64,000 nt of DNA from Rhynchopus sp. YZ270_cl-10 (lineage: Eukaryota > Euglenozoa > Diplonemea > Diplonemida > Diplonemidae): positions 682,001 through 746,000 of the forward strand of contig OZ037881.1 in the NCBI GenBank assembly GCA_964035575.1, in the 5' to 3' direction. Positions 38,388 to 50,263 of this stretch are shown piece by piece. Made by a program: the position numbers and the translations under genes. Under the pieces are notes generated by a model. That model did no database searches and was not told the DNA's origin. It worked only from the letters and a program-made list of their open reading frames with translations. Every line of letters begins with the position of its first letter. The first letter of the stretch is position 1.

Positions 38388-38505
38388 TGATTTTTGCCCG
38401 AAATTTTCGGTGGAGTTCGGTGGAGTTTAGGGGTTTAACTATCACTAACAAAACACCATCAAAAAACTCCTCTAAACTTCACCAAATTTCAGGCAAAAAA
38501 GCTGG
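38388..38505. repeat. palindromic module 1
   Basis: TTTTTGCCCGAAATTTTCGG and GGTGGAGTTTAGG pair with AACTCCTCTAAACTTCACC and AAATTTCAGGCAAAAAAG downstream. A related inverted module lies at 38764-38840, so this is a repeated foldback unit. Confidence 0.65.
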
Positions 38506-38763
38506 TAGTGTTGACTACAGTTCTGCACTGTCAAAAGCTATCGCTCTCACTTAAGGCCTCTATAATTGCGTGACTGGAAAAATGCAAAACCAAGTCAATT
38601 TTTTTGTGACGAGCGAACAAAACGGAGAGTATCAAATGGTTAAACAAAAGTGGTTGACAATTGCAGACACCTCAATGAGCTAACTCAACAGGATGTAACT
38701 ATATCAACAGCTCGAAAAAAGGCAAAGAAAAGATTGAAAGATGAAGAAAAATCCACCCGACTT

Positions 38764-38840
38764 TGTCGGAAATTTTGGTGGGAGTTTTGGTGGCATTTAA
38801 ACTCCACCAAAATTCACCAAAATTTCAGGCAAAAAATCTG
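38764..38840. repeat. palindromic module 2
   Basis: GTCGGAAATTTTGGTGGGAG and TTTTGGTGG pair with CTCCACCAAAATTCACC and AAAATTTCAGGC. It shares the TTTCAGGCAAAAAA(G/T)CTGGT 3' end with module 1. Confidence 0.65.
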
Positions 38841-39137
38841 GTGAATTTTTTGCCTCATCGTGCTGGCAACAAAATCACTATCCTTCCCCTGCAAATCATC
38901 CATAAAAAGTAAAACGACGCGTCTACCTTTTTGGAAGGGGGTGGTGAAAAGAGAGAGAAAAAAAACAAACTTTTAAAGATGAATGATGTGACCTCCAAAC
39001 AATCACACATCTAATAAAGCAACAACTCTATCCTTTGTTTTTCCACAGCAAAATTAACAAAAAAAAAAAACGCACAAAGAAAGCTTATAAATAATGTGGC
39101 ACTCTCACATCTCTCACAAAAAAAAAAGGGTAGTAAT

Positions 39138-39220
39138 TGCAACCACAGTTCGGAGAGAAGTACTCAAAAAGTATGGTACTTTGCTGGGGGAAAAAAGTAC
39201 TTCTCCGGACTGTGTGCAAC
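39138..39220. repeat. short foldback element
   Basis: GCAACCACAGTTCGGAGAG and AAGTACT are inverted as AGTACTTCTCCGGACTG and TGTGCAAC, giving a stem of about 24 bp with a small mismatch and a loop of about 35 nt. Confidence 0.7.
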
Positions 39221-39243
39221 ATTCTGAAAAAAGAGAAAATTTA

Positions 39244-39273
39244 TAAGATACTCCTAAGCCTCTTAGTCACCTT
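39244..39273 (+). repeat. dispersed motif family A copy
   Basis: AAGATACTCCTAAGCC, then TCTTAGTCACCTT. The shortest form of the CTAAG/CTTAG stem-loop. Confidence 0.65.
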
Positions 39274-40916
39274 ATAAGAATTGTAAGTGTCATTTTGTTT
39301 AGAAGGAAGAAAGAAAAAGTCAGGATCAGGGTATATGGTTACTAATCGGGTCGTCTTTTTGCCCCCCCCCCCCCCCCCCCCCATAAACACCCTCTCTTTT
39401 TACCCTGTTGCCTCTGCTCGACGTCTGGTGCGGTCTTTGGATTTCTTTGCGAGCATGAAGTGAAAGGGGGGGGAAGGGGGGTTTGGAGTTGAACACACAA
39501 CGACAGTTATGCATTTCATGTTTTTTCCGGCATTCAGTCATTGTACGAAAACGGTCAAATGATTGTTGTTGTGCTTGTTGCATTGTGTCGTCATGCACAC
39601 TCTCTATTCACACATCTTTGAAAACAGCAGTTTCGATACAAAAAAAATATACGAAAACACCCTCGTTTTGATGCTGCAGAGCTCTTTGAACATACAAACA
39701 AACCCCCTCCTCAAAGAAAGAGACACTGTTTCCACACCTTTGTCCCTTGGACCTGTGGGGGGAGAGGGGGGTTATTTGGCAGGAGGAAATGGGTTACATG
39801 AAGTATTAGCCTCTCGTGCATTTAAAAAAAGAGTGACCAGAGAACAGCAGTGTCACCTTTCTTTTAGGAAAAAATCGTACAGAAAAACAAAAAAAAAAAA
39901 AAAAAAATTGTTTATATTGAAAGCGTCAATGAGCTATACTCGATCAGATGCATACCTTAAAAGTTTTTGTGCTTACTAATAAAATGGGTCATGCCACCTT
40001 TTCTCTTTGTAAACCTGATAAAGAGAGAGAGAGAGAGAGAACACCGTGCCAAGATAGATCTTCCATATACACACATATTTGCAAAGTTCTTAAGGTCTAC
40101 CTAAACCTACCAAAAAAAAGGAACTCTGAATTGAACACATGACCATCAATGAAGCTGGTAAGATACAGACTCTTGAATCAAAAAATATCAACAAAAAAAA
40201 AAAGCAAGACACAATTACAATGGAAGCCTGGAGTCATCACGCTTGCGTGAGCTCCTTAAAGAGAAAAAACAGTCAGGAAAACACGGTGGTGAAAATCACC
40301 AAAAAAAAAAAGCAGACAGTGGAGCTTGGTGGCAACAACACTATTCCAACAATTCTTCACAAAAAAAAAAAAAAAAAAAGAGTAAATAGCGAGTCCTCCC
40401 TAGGGTTTGGCCCAATGAGCCTCTTCACATTAGGTGGTGCCGCTGTGACATAGGTTAAAAAAAAAGTCGGATTTTTCGAGTGGAAAAAAAGGGTTATTTG
40501 AAGAATTGACAAAAAAAATGTGTAGCACAGCGAAACTGGTAAAAAAACAGGGGGGAAATTAATCACAAAGATTAAAAAAAAAAAGGCTTATAAATGAATG
40601 AGAAAACGTCAAAAAAAAAAAAAAATGATGGGGCCTGATAAAAAAGGCAAGGAGAAGCAAAAGGGAGTGGGGTGACCAACACAAAGGTAGTTAGTGGGGA
40701 GAAAGGGAGGGGGAAAGAGGTAGAGAAAACAAGGTTCGGCATTTAAAAAAAAAAGAATGATTTTTTTATATTTTTTTTTTTGAATAATTGATAACATGTG
40801 AGACACCTCGCTTTTTTTTCTTCTTGTGTGAGCTCCACGCAGTATCGGTGCTTCAAAACAAAGAGTTGTCGCCTTGCACAGCCACCTCTTTGCTACCCCT
40901 GAGAAGAAAAAGGAAC

Positions 40917-40953
<37 letters not shown>

Positions 40954-42063
40954 GAAAAATTGGTAACGATGAACCAAAGGAACTCTGGTCATCTGAAAAA
41001 AAAAAAGGGGGGGGAGAAAAAAATGAAGTGAATCTCACCAAGAAGGGCGGGGGAGTAGATTTGAAATGCCAATCCTCTTCTTGGCTGCGTGACCAGTACG
41101 CAGGGTGGGACCCAAATCATGCTAAGAACGATATTCTATCCTGAAGGATGTGGGCCTCGTGGGCACACACATACCCATTAGATTTAAAATAAAATAAAAA
41201 GGCGTGCTACAATACAGGGGGAAACCTGTAAGTCAGGAGGATAAGGGAGGAAAGGAGAAACGCAGCAATAAAATGAGAGAGGAGGGAGAAAAAACGATGT
41301 TTTAAAAAAAAGACATCGCATTATGAGATCTTTTTATTGATCGACGATATCGCCTACCCGAGGTAGGTTGTGCACAGTGTTGCAAGGCTATTGTACTTAG
41401 AAGATTATGACGTTTTTTTTTTTTTTATATTCCTTTGCTTTTATTGCTTTCATTGCTTTTTTTTTTGCGGTACCTGACAGTGCCTGTGATTTTGCTCAAA
41501 GGAAGAGGGGAAAAAATGATTTTTTAAAAAGAAACCCTATGTGCACAATATTGAGAAAATAGTAACTCTGAATTGGTTATACTGAAGTGGGGGGGGGGGA
41601 GGGTGAGGGGGAGGGAGACAGGGAGCATGCTTTGACAAATACACCTTGCCAAAAAACCACTATTTTTTTGTACGTCAGGTATTTATCTAAAACAACCAGA
41701 AGGAGAAAAAAAAAATGGCGAGGAAAAAAAAGAAGGGAAAAGGGAAGAAGGAAAAAACACAAACAAACCTACCCGACATCATAACTCTTTAAAATTCTGT
41801 TCTTTGGGGGAAAAAATTGGACAAAAGAGAAAATGAAAAAAAAAAAGAAAAAAAAAATAGTACTAAACTCAGAGCTCCGCTGCTAGCTATACTGGCTGGA
41901 GAAAAAGGGGGGTGCTGATGGGTGCTGGGTGATTGGGCGGTAAACTCGATGAGGGTCACTTCCCGATTTTTTTTTAAAAAAATATTTTTTTTTGTTGAGA
42001 ATGTTGAGATTAGAATCGGATAGATACCATGGAGAAGAGAACAAGAAAGGAAAATAACAGTAT

Positions 42064-42098
42064 AAGATGAACCTAAGCCTCTCCTGCTTAGTAATCTA
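42064..42098 (+). repeat. dispersed motif family A copy
   Basis: AAGATGAACCTAAGCC, then CTGCTTAGTAATCT. Read on the minus strand it has a CTAAGC/GCTTAG stem and a GGTTCATCTTA tail. Confidence 0.7.
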
Positions 42099-42667
42099 AA
42101 GGGGACAGGGAAAAAAAAGGCGGAACAACATTTTTTGAAATACAGAGAGCGAGTATTTTTCCCCATCTCTTTATATATCTGTGCCCAGACCTTTTGTTTT
42201 TCTTTTCGCTTTTCCCTTTTTTGTACCCTAGCCTTTCAATTTAAGAGAGAAAAAGAGAAAAAGAACGCTCTCAATCTCAGAGGTGAATGTCATTATGTAC
42301 ATCCAGGGGGAAAAAGGGGGGAAGGGGGGATTAACAAGATGACCTGAAGCCCTCAACTTCAATTTCTTTTTAAAAAATTCCGCAAAAAAGATAAAGATAA
42401 AAAAATTCTCTCGCAAAAAGAAAAAAAGAAAAAAAGAAATACATTGTCGGAAAAAGCCTACTCTGCGTAGGTCTATTAATGATTCCCTAGCCCAACTACC
42501 AGAACGGAGTCAAAGGGGGGGGGATGGGGGGTAATGCTCACTGTATTAGTTTCTTCTGATGAATTTATCGTTTTAGAAACAAAATCAAAATACACAAAGG
42601 CATTTGAGACATTCCTGTACACTAAAATACACCAAAACTCTGCAGACACAGTCACATTAACTACACA

Positions 42668-42784
42668 ATGGTGAAGTAGCATGGCTTCATTTTGTAATTT
42701 TTATTTGTGGTTTCGTTGGTGTTACAACAGTGAAACCACAAATAAAATAAAAATCACAAAATGAAGTAAAAATACTTCACCGTC
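42668..42784. repeat. foldback (MITE-like) element
   Basis: Outer arms GGTGAAGTA / TACTTCACC and inner arms CTTCATTTTGTAATTTTTAT, TTGTGGTTTC / GAAACCACAAATAAA, CACAAAATGAAG enclose a loop of about 16 nt. The 117-bp unit is nearly all palindrome and has no coding capacity. Confidence 0.8.
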
Positions 42785-42918
42785 GTATACGCAGTACAAA
42801 AATAAGCATTACTGTTCCACAAATATTTAAAAAAAAAATTGAAAATGACAACTGAGCTCCATCAACGAAGTGTAGTGTCGCACAATATTTCAAGAATTTT
42901 TTTTTTTTGTCCCCAATG

Positions 42919-43651
42919 CAGGGCGTTCGCTATCGCCATCGTTTTTTCCTGATCGTGGCGAAATGCCAAAAAACCCGAAATTTTTGCTTTTTTACTAGTG
43001 CTTAAAATAGGTCAAAAAAAATTTTCCCGCCGGAGAGAAGCTAGTTCGTGGGGGTGAATCCCCGGTACTGAGTGGTCGAAAAAAAATTGCGATTTGCGCG
43101 TGATCCCTTCCCCAGCACTAAAACCAGCAAAACGATGGAGAATTTCATCAATCCCCCCCTCACTGAGGGTCTCTTTGTGCTGTTTAATCAAACAGATGTA
43201 CAAGAGAGAGGCATCTGTCATATGAGACTTCATCCTTAGTTTGATTATTTTCAATCAACTAAAACGTCTCTCTGCCGTTGAAGGTAGAGTTGACACGAGT
43301 AGTGACACCTTCTATAACAGGGGGTACGGGACACCTTCAGCAGACTGCAGGATTGAGGAGCGAGCGGGAGTGCTGGGGAAACTTACTTTCACGGCAGGCG
43401 GGTTTGCGGATGATTTTGAGTACAGTGGACACCCCCTCTGCGACCCCCCCTCCGGGGGGGTCGACAGGTTGGGGGGGAGAAATCTCTCTCTCATTTTTTT
43501 TTTCCCCCCTTTTTTTTTTTATTTATTTATTTATTTATACAGGGTTTCGCCCCGGTGGGGCGAAGCCCTGGGGCGAAATAAAATGTCATTTTTTCAGGAA
43601 AAGATTTTTTTAACGAAAAAAAATATTTTTCGCCCCGGGGCGAACGCCCTG
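42919..43651. mobile_element. non-autonomous hAT-like element with 8-bp target duplication
   Basis: It begins CAGGGCGTTCGC and ends GCGAACGCCCTG (12-bp perfect inverted ends). The 8-bp direct repeat CCCCAATG flanks it exactly on both sides (42911-42918 and 43652-43659). CAGGG ends plus an 8-bp duplication are the hallmark of the hAT superfamily. The 733-bp inside has no transposase; near 43540-43575 it carries an extra CAGGGTTTCGCCCCGG / CCCTGGGGCG palindrome. The perfect duplication implies a fairly recent insertion. Confidence 0.9.
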
Positions 43652-44282
43652 CCCCAATGTTGTTATGAGGACGATCGCATTTTTTAAATATGGGTAACTC
43701 CCCCGCTGCACTAGAACAATATCCCAAAAAGACAAGATCTTTGGGGGGCAAGCGGAGTGAGGACTGGGTGGGTGAATGACGGGTCAAAAGTAATCGGTCG
43801 CTTTGATTCAATATAACTCTCTTCGACAACTCTCCCATTTTCTTTTTTCTATTCTTGCTATCAGCCCTGGCGACACATATTGTTCTGTGTGGGCTAGCCG
43901 GGTCTTGCGATCCGACTGGTGCCTCTTTTTTGTGTTTCATTTTAAGAAACAAAGAGAAAAAACCTGAAATAATGAATGCACATTTCGTGCACACAAAATC
44001 TAAACAAGAGGGGAAAAAAATATGGGGAAGTAATCGATGTGAGAGTCATAACCAATAAATGGACCAAAAAAAAAATAGAGATTTTTTTTGCGGATCACTA
44101 TTGAACAACAGAGACGCTCCAAGACAAAGAAAAATCTAATACAATTCCTTTTGTCTCGACAATCACCAAAAAAAATACTGTATCTGATATTTTTTGTTTT
44201 ACTACTGTTTCTCTTCTTTTTTGTTTTGTTTTCATAGTGCCATAAAATCGAGGTAGCCTGCAATAAATGCACGACAGACTAG

Positions 44283-44534
44283 AGGGACTACTAGTGGTAC
44301 TTTGTGCTTCTCCTCCACAGGAGACTTGAAATACAAAGCCCTCTCATTGACAGTGTACCTTGGTATGACCGGGGGGTGTGGAGACCCAACCACAGTCTTA
44401 GATCCGTTTCGTGGTTTACATCTGATATCCAAATGACCAGTGTTTTATTTTACAATGTTAAAACCATCAATATCTCAATATTACCACTAGTTTAGTGCTA
44501 GTCGTTATGATTAGTGGTTCCTCTAGTAGTCCCT
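44283..44534. repeat. inverted-repeat element with AGGGACTACTAG ends
   Basis: The left end AGGGACTACTAGTGGTAC is inverted on the right as GGTTCCTCTAGTAGTCCCT. No matching target duplication is clear. The interior holds GAAATACAAAGCCCTC and CAGTGTACCTTGG, which recur near 50055-50090, so part of it is dispersed. Confidence 0.6.
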
Positions 44535-44843
44535 GACTAATCTGCCGTGCGCAGCTTTTAGATGGGGAGTGGGGGGTGGGGGTGGGGGGGTGTGGGGGTG
44601 TGGGGAGAGGAGAATAGAGATGGTGAAAATGCCCTCATCTTTTCAGTTCTATCGATAATTTTCCCAAAAAAAAGGTTCTTCTGCTGGAAGTGTTTTTCGG
44701 TTGCTGTTCTAATCACAGTCTGCTGCTATACAGCGAACAGAAAAGATTTTGCTTTTTTTTTTTTTCATTACAATCGTAACGAATTTACTCCTAAAGAGAC
44801 AGAACAAAAGCATTCCTCTCGAATCCATCAGTTTTTCAGTGAA

Positions 44844-44885
44844 GTTGCAATAGATGCAAAACAACGCCTCTGGGACGCAGGCACC
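44844..44885 (+). repeat. dispersed motif family B copy
   Basis: GTTGCAATAGATGCAAAACA, then ACGCCTC and GGGACGCAGGCACC. Confidence 0.6.
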
Positions 44886-45548
44886 GACGGTTATCGAACC
44901 CCAGAGTGTTGCATTTTTTGGTAGTTGCTGACAGAGAAACTGTAAAGCAGGTACACAAGTCATTTTCTCCATCCTGATCGGGGAAGAGGTAAAAAAAGAG
45001 GGTTTTTTTTTGAGAAAAATGTAATGGTGTAGCTGGCACCTATTTCAAGGTCTGTCCCCTGGTGAGAGGGCTACAATATATAGTGGTGGTCACAGCGGTG
45101 TCATCCTCAATCATTTAAAAAAAAAATCAATTCGCTCTCAGCCTCTGGATCTGAAAGAATAAGGGAAATTTTGCGAAAAAAAAAAGGGGGAAAGAAAACG
45201 ACAATTGGTCATCCTATATTGTCAAACAAATCTCTTTGTTTCAGGCCCCCTTTTTTTCAGAAAACCCTCCCTAAGCTGTGAGAATATATAATGGAGCCCA
45301 TTTCAAAAAAAAAAATCTTGAAAATTCTGACAAAATCTTTCCAAAAAAAAGGTGTAATGATCTCCCCTTTGCTTTGAGTGAATGACTGTTGAGAACAGTA
45401 TAGAAAAGCATTTTTTTTTTTTTAATGAGATGGGAATCGGAGGTGGAGATGGCGGAATGGATGGGGGGGTGCAGGGGTTGAGGTGCAAAAAAAGCAAGCA
45501 AGTTTCTTTACCCACCATTGGAGGAATTTTTGGGGGGAAAGGCATTTT

Positions 45549-45622
45549 GTTGTATCGACACTCGCCTAAAGGACCCGCTTGGAGAACCTAAGGTCTGTAC
45601 TCAATGTTGGCCGAAGCCTTTT
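45549..45622 (+). repeat. dispersed repeat family F, copy 1
   Basis: TTGTATCGACACTCGCCTAA, then AGGACCCGCTT, GGTCTGTACTCAATGTTGG and CCGAAGCCTTTT. It is about 90 percent identical to 50264-50341 in the same orientation. Confidence 0.8.
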
Positions 45623-46787
45623 AATGGTGTAGCCCAAAACCCCATTCTTTTGTACCAAAAGAAAAAGTACAAAAAAAGAATCACTTTATTTTGGGGCGAG
45701 CCACACCATAACCTAAGGTTTTTTTTTTTAAAGAATACTCAGGGGGAGTTTGTTACGGTTCTTTAAAAAAAAAGAATAGATCATGAATAGAGGTGACCCA
45801 CTTCGTGTTGAGGATCGTTTACTTTCTTCCGTTTTCAATTAAAGAAATGAACACGTTTTTGGTTTTATTTTCTTTTTTCTTCTTCGTATTCGTTATTCCT
45901 ACAGAAATTTTAGTTTATTTTGTGATGTTCTGATCATCACGCCAATAGATGGGTTTTCTGTGTACAAAAAAAATCAACGTCAGATGAGGTGAGAACCTAA
46001 AAATTTTAGGTTACATTTTTTTAGAACACTTGAACCATGAAATGTATCTCTTATTGTGCACATTTTGTTGCATTCTAATGACTCACGATGTTACAGAAAC
46101 TCACATCTCCAAAAAAGGGGGAAAAAAAACGAAAAATTATATGTGGTAAAGAACCTCTGGTCTGACCACACACACATTGTATTTTCTCCGAAGAAATCGT
46201 TAGAATATTTGTGCAGCCGCAAAAAAAACTAATACAACCGCATTACACAAATATCTACAGTTTTTTGTTGTTATTTTATTGTTCGACAAAAAAAAAATCT
46301 ACTGAACCGTATTTCTGAACAAATGGTATATTTCCTCATATTTTTTTTTTAAATCATTATCTCTATTTGGACAAATAGTGGATGCCACGTGCAATGTTTT
46401 CTTTCTGTTTCTGTTTTTTGTGTCCAAATAGGAAAATATTGATTTTATTTTGGGGAAATTCTGTGCTTTAAATTTTTTTCTCTATAAAAAGCGTATGGTT
46501 GGGAGAGAAGGTCTGATGAGACAGGAAAGAGTAGCAAGGGGCTACAACAAAAGAAGGGGGAAAAGAGTTTGTGAGATAAAACCTAAACTTCGTTGATTAG
46601 TCTTCTCAAGAAAAAGAAAAAAGAAAAAAAAGTGGAAAGATTGGTGGTTGGCATCAATATGTATTGAAAACAAACCTCTGCTTGCGGACAGACAAGGCGT
46701 GTTAGAAAAAAAGGAGGGGAAATTTTAAAAAAAACTGGGAGTTCTTGGGCCCACATTTCCATACTGTCAGATGGAGAAAATAGTTAC

Positions 46788-46893
46788 AAACGCCTCAAAA
46801 CGTAGGTACCGATTTTTCCGCAAAAAAAGAAAATAGGAGAGAAAATTTTGTAAAAAAAAAGGATTAACCTGAGCCTCTGTGTGTTCGGGCACC
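46788..46893 (+). repeat. dispersed composite B+A copy
   Basis: ACAAACGCCTCAAAACGTAGG and TACC, then an A-rich spacer ending TTTTGTAAAAAAAA, then GGATTAACCTGAGCCTC and GGGCACCTT. Same order and spacing as 51264-51364. Confidence 0.6.
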
Positions 46894-47451
46894 TTTTTTA
46901 AAATAGTCGGAAAATCCTCAGACGTGCTTCATCATCTTGGGGGGGAAATGGAAAAGAAGTGGGGGTATTTTTTTTTTTTGACCACTTATGCTTTATGGAA
47001 ATGGGGGTTCACTTAATCAAAGAAACAACTTTCACCCTTGTAGAGGAAGTGGACATTGGGGAAGTGGATCGGGTTGCGGTGGGTGATATGTGATGTTTTT
47101 TTTTTGTGTCTTCGTTCGAACAAATGAACAAAAACCCTTCTTGTGAGCTGAATATGCATTCCTCCTATTCACATACACATACTTCTTCAAGAAGAAAAAA
47201 ACAGCAACCCAAAAAAAAACAACATTTCCAATGCGAAAAATCACACACGCGAAAAAGGATGACAAAAAAAAAAAAAAGAACCCTGACAAAAAAAAAAGGA
47301 CTTACATCAAAACACATCTTGAGGGGAAAGGGGAAAAAAGGTAAAAAATCTTGATATAACTTCACACCACATTTTTCATAACCACCCCCCACACATACCC
47401 GACCCCCCCCTTTCCACCCCCCACCTTTTTTCTAAAAATTCTCTAAAAAAC

Positions 47452-49428
47452 TCAAACCCAGACCTGGAGGTTGTGGGTGACCATTTCACTGCAGATTGGG
47501 CATTTTCCAGCATCGGTTGCACAGCACGCGCAGAGGCAGAGGTGACGGCAGGGGATGAGGACTGTGGTGCAGGGGAGTTTGTTGCAGCGAGAGCAGAGCT
47601 CGGTGAGCTTGCGGTCGGGGGAGGCTGAGGAGATACGACGGCGGGCTGCTGCTGTAGCGTTTTGCGGAGACTCGCAGGTAGACTCATAGTCTGAGGTGTC
47701 CTCTGTGTCTGCAATCTCTGTGTCTGAATCAGAAAACTCACTTTCTTCCACATCCCACTCCTCTTCATCCTCATCCTCCGACATATCCTGCTCATTCCCT
47801 ACCGAACCCCCTGAGGAGCAGCTCACCACATCGTGCACAGACATCAAAGGACCGCCACCAATGCTATGAATCCTCCTCATCCCCGCAACAGGACTCCCAG
47901 CGCGTGGTGTAAAGGTGGCAGGGCGGGTAGGGCGTGCAGAGTGACTACGCTGCAGACGGAGACTCCCTGCCGCAATGCCTTGAGGCAAGGAAGGTTTTTT
48001 GGTTCCGCACATTTGGCAGTTTACTGCGCAGTGACGTTCGCCAAAGCTTCCGCTGGAGCGTGGTGATGCCTGGGGGGAGGTGACGTCAGCGTCGGCAGTG
48101 GTTGCGCCAGAGCGCTTCAGGTTGCCTTGGGATTCCAGCTGTGCTGCGGTTTTGTGTACAGCAGGGTTGCAGAAGAGGCAGGCAGGGCAGAGCCACCCGG
48201 AGTGGTGGTTTCCTGTCCAGATGTCATGACTCACACAGCCTGCATCCGCCAGACGTCCCAATGAAGGGAGAATTGCACGGAATTCATCGTCATCGGCGCA
48301 GGTAATAACATGGTTGCTTCCTTCGCATGTCGTGAGACGGACGCGACGTTGCTCGAAAGGGGCAAGCAAGGCGACACCGAGGATGCCGCACTTCCACTGC
48401 GAACGTTCGTCGTACCATTCAAGGCGGAGGGGGGTCATGAGAACGATGCTTCCGTTGATGCCCATGTCGACGCTCATGTCGGTGCGGGAGGTGGTGCTGG
48501 AGGTGGGGCTGGGGGCAGCGCCGGCTGCACCGTAGCCGGAGACAGGCGCCATGCCTTCGAGGACGATGGATGAGAGACGTTTGCCTGCTTTGCGGCGTGC
48601 AAGGCAGGAGCGTGCTACGGTGCCACTGCGCTCCAGACCTGCAGGCAGTGCAGTAGCGTCCTGCCAATGTGGCAGGTTGCTCTGAGGCCGTGGAAACCCA
48701 AATGGCGATGCCGGAGCCGGAGCCGCTGCAGGCTCCTCTTCTGGCTGCCAAAACTGCGGTGGATGCAACAGCTTCGTGACGGGGCAGAATATCGCTGTCG
48801 CAGAGTACGCAAGAGTACAGTCATCACAGATCCTCTCCTTGCGTGGCGCTTGGTCAAAGAGTGCGGAGAATGCGCCAGCATTGGCTTCGTACTCCGCAAG
48901 GTGGCGCCAAAGGTTGTGTCTAATACGCGATGTGTCACACAACGCTGCGAGACGAGACAGCAACGAAAGCGTTTCCGCAATATGAGAGTCATCGGTGCTG
49001 AGTTTGACGACCGGGGCCTGTCTTCCGCGACCGGCCTTGAGGTAGATCATCTTTTCGTTACGGTTTGGTTTAATCGAAACCCTTTTGACCGCACAATGCC
49101 AACGTTCGTTGGCACAGTATTCTACACGACGGATTTTGCAGAGCATAATGGAGACGGGGACGGGGAGTTCAATAGCACGCTGCTCTTCTGTTGCGCGAGA
49201 ACGAGAGCCTCCAAAGACACGGGTAGAGGCGATCTGAATAGAGGTAGGGAAGCTCACAGCGTCGCCCCTCGCCTGCGATGCACGGAGAGCTGCATCAGGG
49301 GCAGCAGCCTCCAGGTTTGGGTCATTGTGCTTGTTCTTCCGCTTCGCCCGTCTCTCTGCTCTCTTCTCCTTCCTCGCAATAACCGCAGGGTCCTTCAGTG
49401 ATCTGCTGGCAGAGCTGCCCGCACCCAT
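47452..49428 (-). CDS. N-myristoylated RING-finger E3 ligase candidate, paralog 1
   Basis: 658 residues from the ATG at 49428; the frame stays open for 78 more codons upstream, but that part is a poly-T acceptor region. It starts MGAGSSAS, an N-myristoylation signal (Gly2, Ser6). Residues 45-60 are AALRASQARGDAVSF-like. Two copies of an unnamed domain follow (about 92-223 and 337-436): a W-containing beta segment, LLSRLAALCDTSRIRHNLW (LGRLADAGCVSHDIW in copy 2), then C-x2-C and, in copy 1, FCPVTKLLHP. The C-terminal RING (609-653) reads CSRCNKLPC...IPCRHLCLC..C...CPIC. Myristoylation plus a C-terminal RING of this short type is the plan of MGRN1/LOG2-like ubiquitin ligases, but the middle domain is different. 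Likely a membrane-attached E3 ligase. Paralog of the gene at 52186-53582. Confidence 0.85.
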   Translation of the reverse strand: MGAGSSASRSLKDPAVIARKEKRAERRAKRKNKHNDPNLEAAAPDAALRASQARGDAVSFPTSIQIASTRVFGGSRSRATEEQRAIELPVPVSIMLCKIRRVEYCANERWHCAVKRVSIKPNRNEKMIYLKAGRGRQAPVVKLSTDDSHIAETLSLLSRLAALCDTSRIRHNLWRHLAEYEANAGAFSALFDQAPRKERICDDCTLAYSATAIFCPVTKLLHPPQFWQPEEEPAAAPAPASPFGFPRPQSNLPHWQDATALPAGLERSGTVARSCLARRKAGKRLSSIVLEGMAPVSGYGAAGAAPSPTSSTTSRTDMSVDMGINGSIVLMTPLRLEWYDERSQWKCGILGVALLAPFEQRRVRLTTCEGSNHVITCADDDEFRAILPSLGRLADAGCVSHDIWTGNHHSGWLCPACLFCNPAVHKTAAQLESQGNLKRSGATTADADVTSPQASPRSSGSFGERHCAVNCQMCGTKKPSLPQGIAAGSLRLQRSHSARPTRPATFTPRAGSPVAGMRRIHSIGGGPLMSVHDVVSCSSGGSVGNEQDMSEDEDEEEWDVEESEFSDSDTEIADTEDTSDYESTCESPQNATAAARRRISSASPDRKLTELCSRCNKLPCTTVLIPCRHLCLCACCATDAGKCPICSEMVTHNLQVWV

Positions 49429-49430
49429 CC

Positions 49431-49470
49431 CTGATAGAACAAAAAAAAAAAAAAAAAGAAAAAAAAGGGG
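49431..49470 (-). promoter_or_regulatory. splice-acceptor-like site that decides the RING gene start
   Basis: On the minus strand a long T-run then GTTCTATCAG (AG at 49431-49432) lies 2 nt before the chosen ATG. If used by trans-splicing, the message would carry almost only the leader as 5' UTR, and the upstream in-frame codons would be excluded. Confidence 0.6.
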
Positions 49471-50263
49471 GCAAAAAGAGTTTAGCAAAGCGGAATGAAA
49501 AGGGGGGGGGGTGTTTGACTTTTGGTTGAACGCAAGGTCTTTTTTGTGTGTTTTTGTGTTTGTTTTTTGCGCACAATCTGTGAGGTGAGGTTGGGAGGGG
49601 GGGAGAAATGTGTTAGAAAAAGGGGGAGAATAGGGGGAGGAATCTCTTTTTTTTCGTCCCATATTTTGTGTTCAGTTTTTATTGTACCCCTAAGAAGGGA
49701 TTGCATTTTGATGGGGGGGGGGGGGGGTAAAGAAAAATACCCCCCCACTCCTGAAACCTTTCAACCTTTCTGGGTAATTTTATGCAATTTTTTTTTTCAC
49801 TTCCCGCTTTTGGCGTGGTCTTTCAAACAAAAAAAAATGAATATGGTCAATACAAAGTCAGTTTTTGTACAAAAAAACAAAGAGAGAAACGCCCTTTGCA
49901 ATAATCGAGAAGACCCTTTTTGAGAAATAGCACACTGTAAAATACCTTGGAGAGTTTGTGGTGGAAAATGAGTAGGATCCCCACACACTCACGGGGTAGT
50001 CCACGTCAGCTGCTTACGTGCCTCTCAGGCACACCAAGTCAAAAAGAAAAGTTTGAAATACAAAGCCCTCACAGTGTACTTTCGAAGTCAAGGTATTTCA
50101 AGCATAGGTTTGCTTTCTCGGCCTTTCAGCACTGAGATCTGAACAAGAAAAATCATTTTAAAAATACTTTGAAAAGAGGTGTGTGTCCAGATTCGCACGG
50201 TAGTGAAGGGGTTGCTTCCCAAAAAACTCTTCCCCTAAAAGAGTCACTGTTTATCCGTTTTTT

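Larger units (their letters stand above)
32763..47451. other. 14.7-kb gene-poor, repeat-rich region
   Basis: I find no protein gene. The sequence is dominated by A/T homopolymers (for example T18 near 34822, A24 near 36570, A31 near 40921, C20 near 39363). It includes an 18S rRNA fragment, a hAT-like element, several foldbacks, a repeat shared with 51546-51712, and many copies of the dispersed motif families, all listed separately. Confidence 0.65.

Noticed and set aside
49429-49662. 78-codon N-terminal extension of the first RING protein
   Set aside because: It is encoded by a poly-pyrimidine tract and acceptor; the paralog starts at the equivalent MGAGSSAS.
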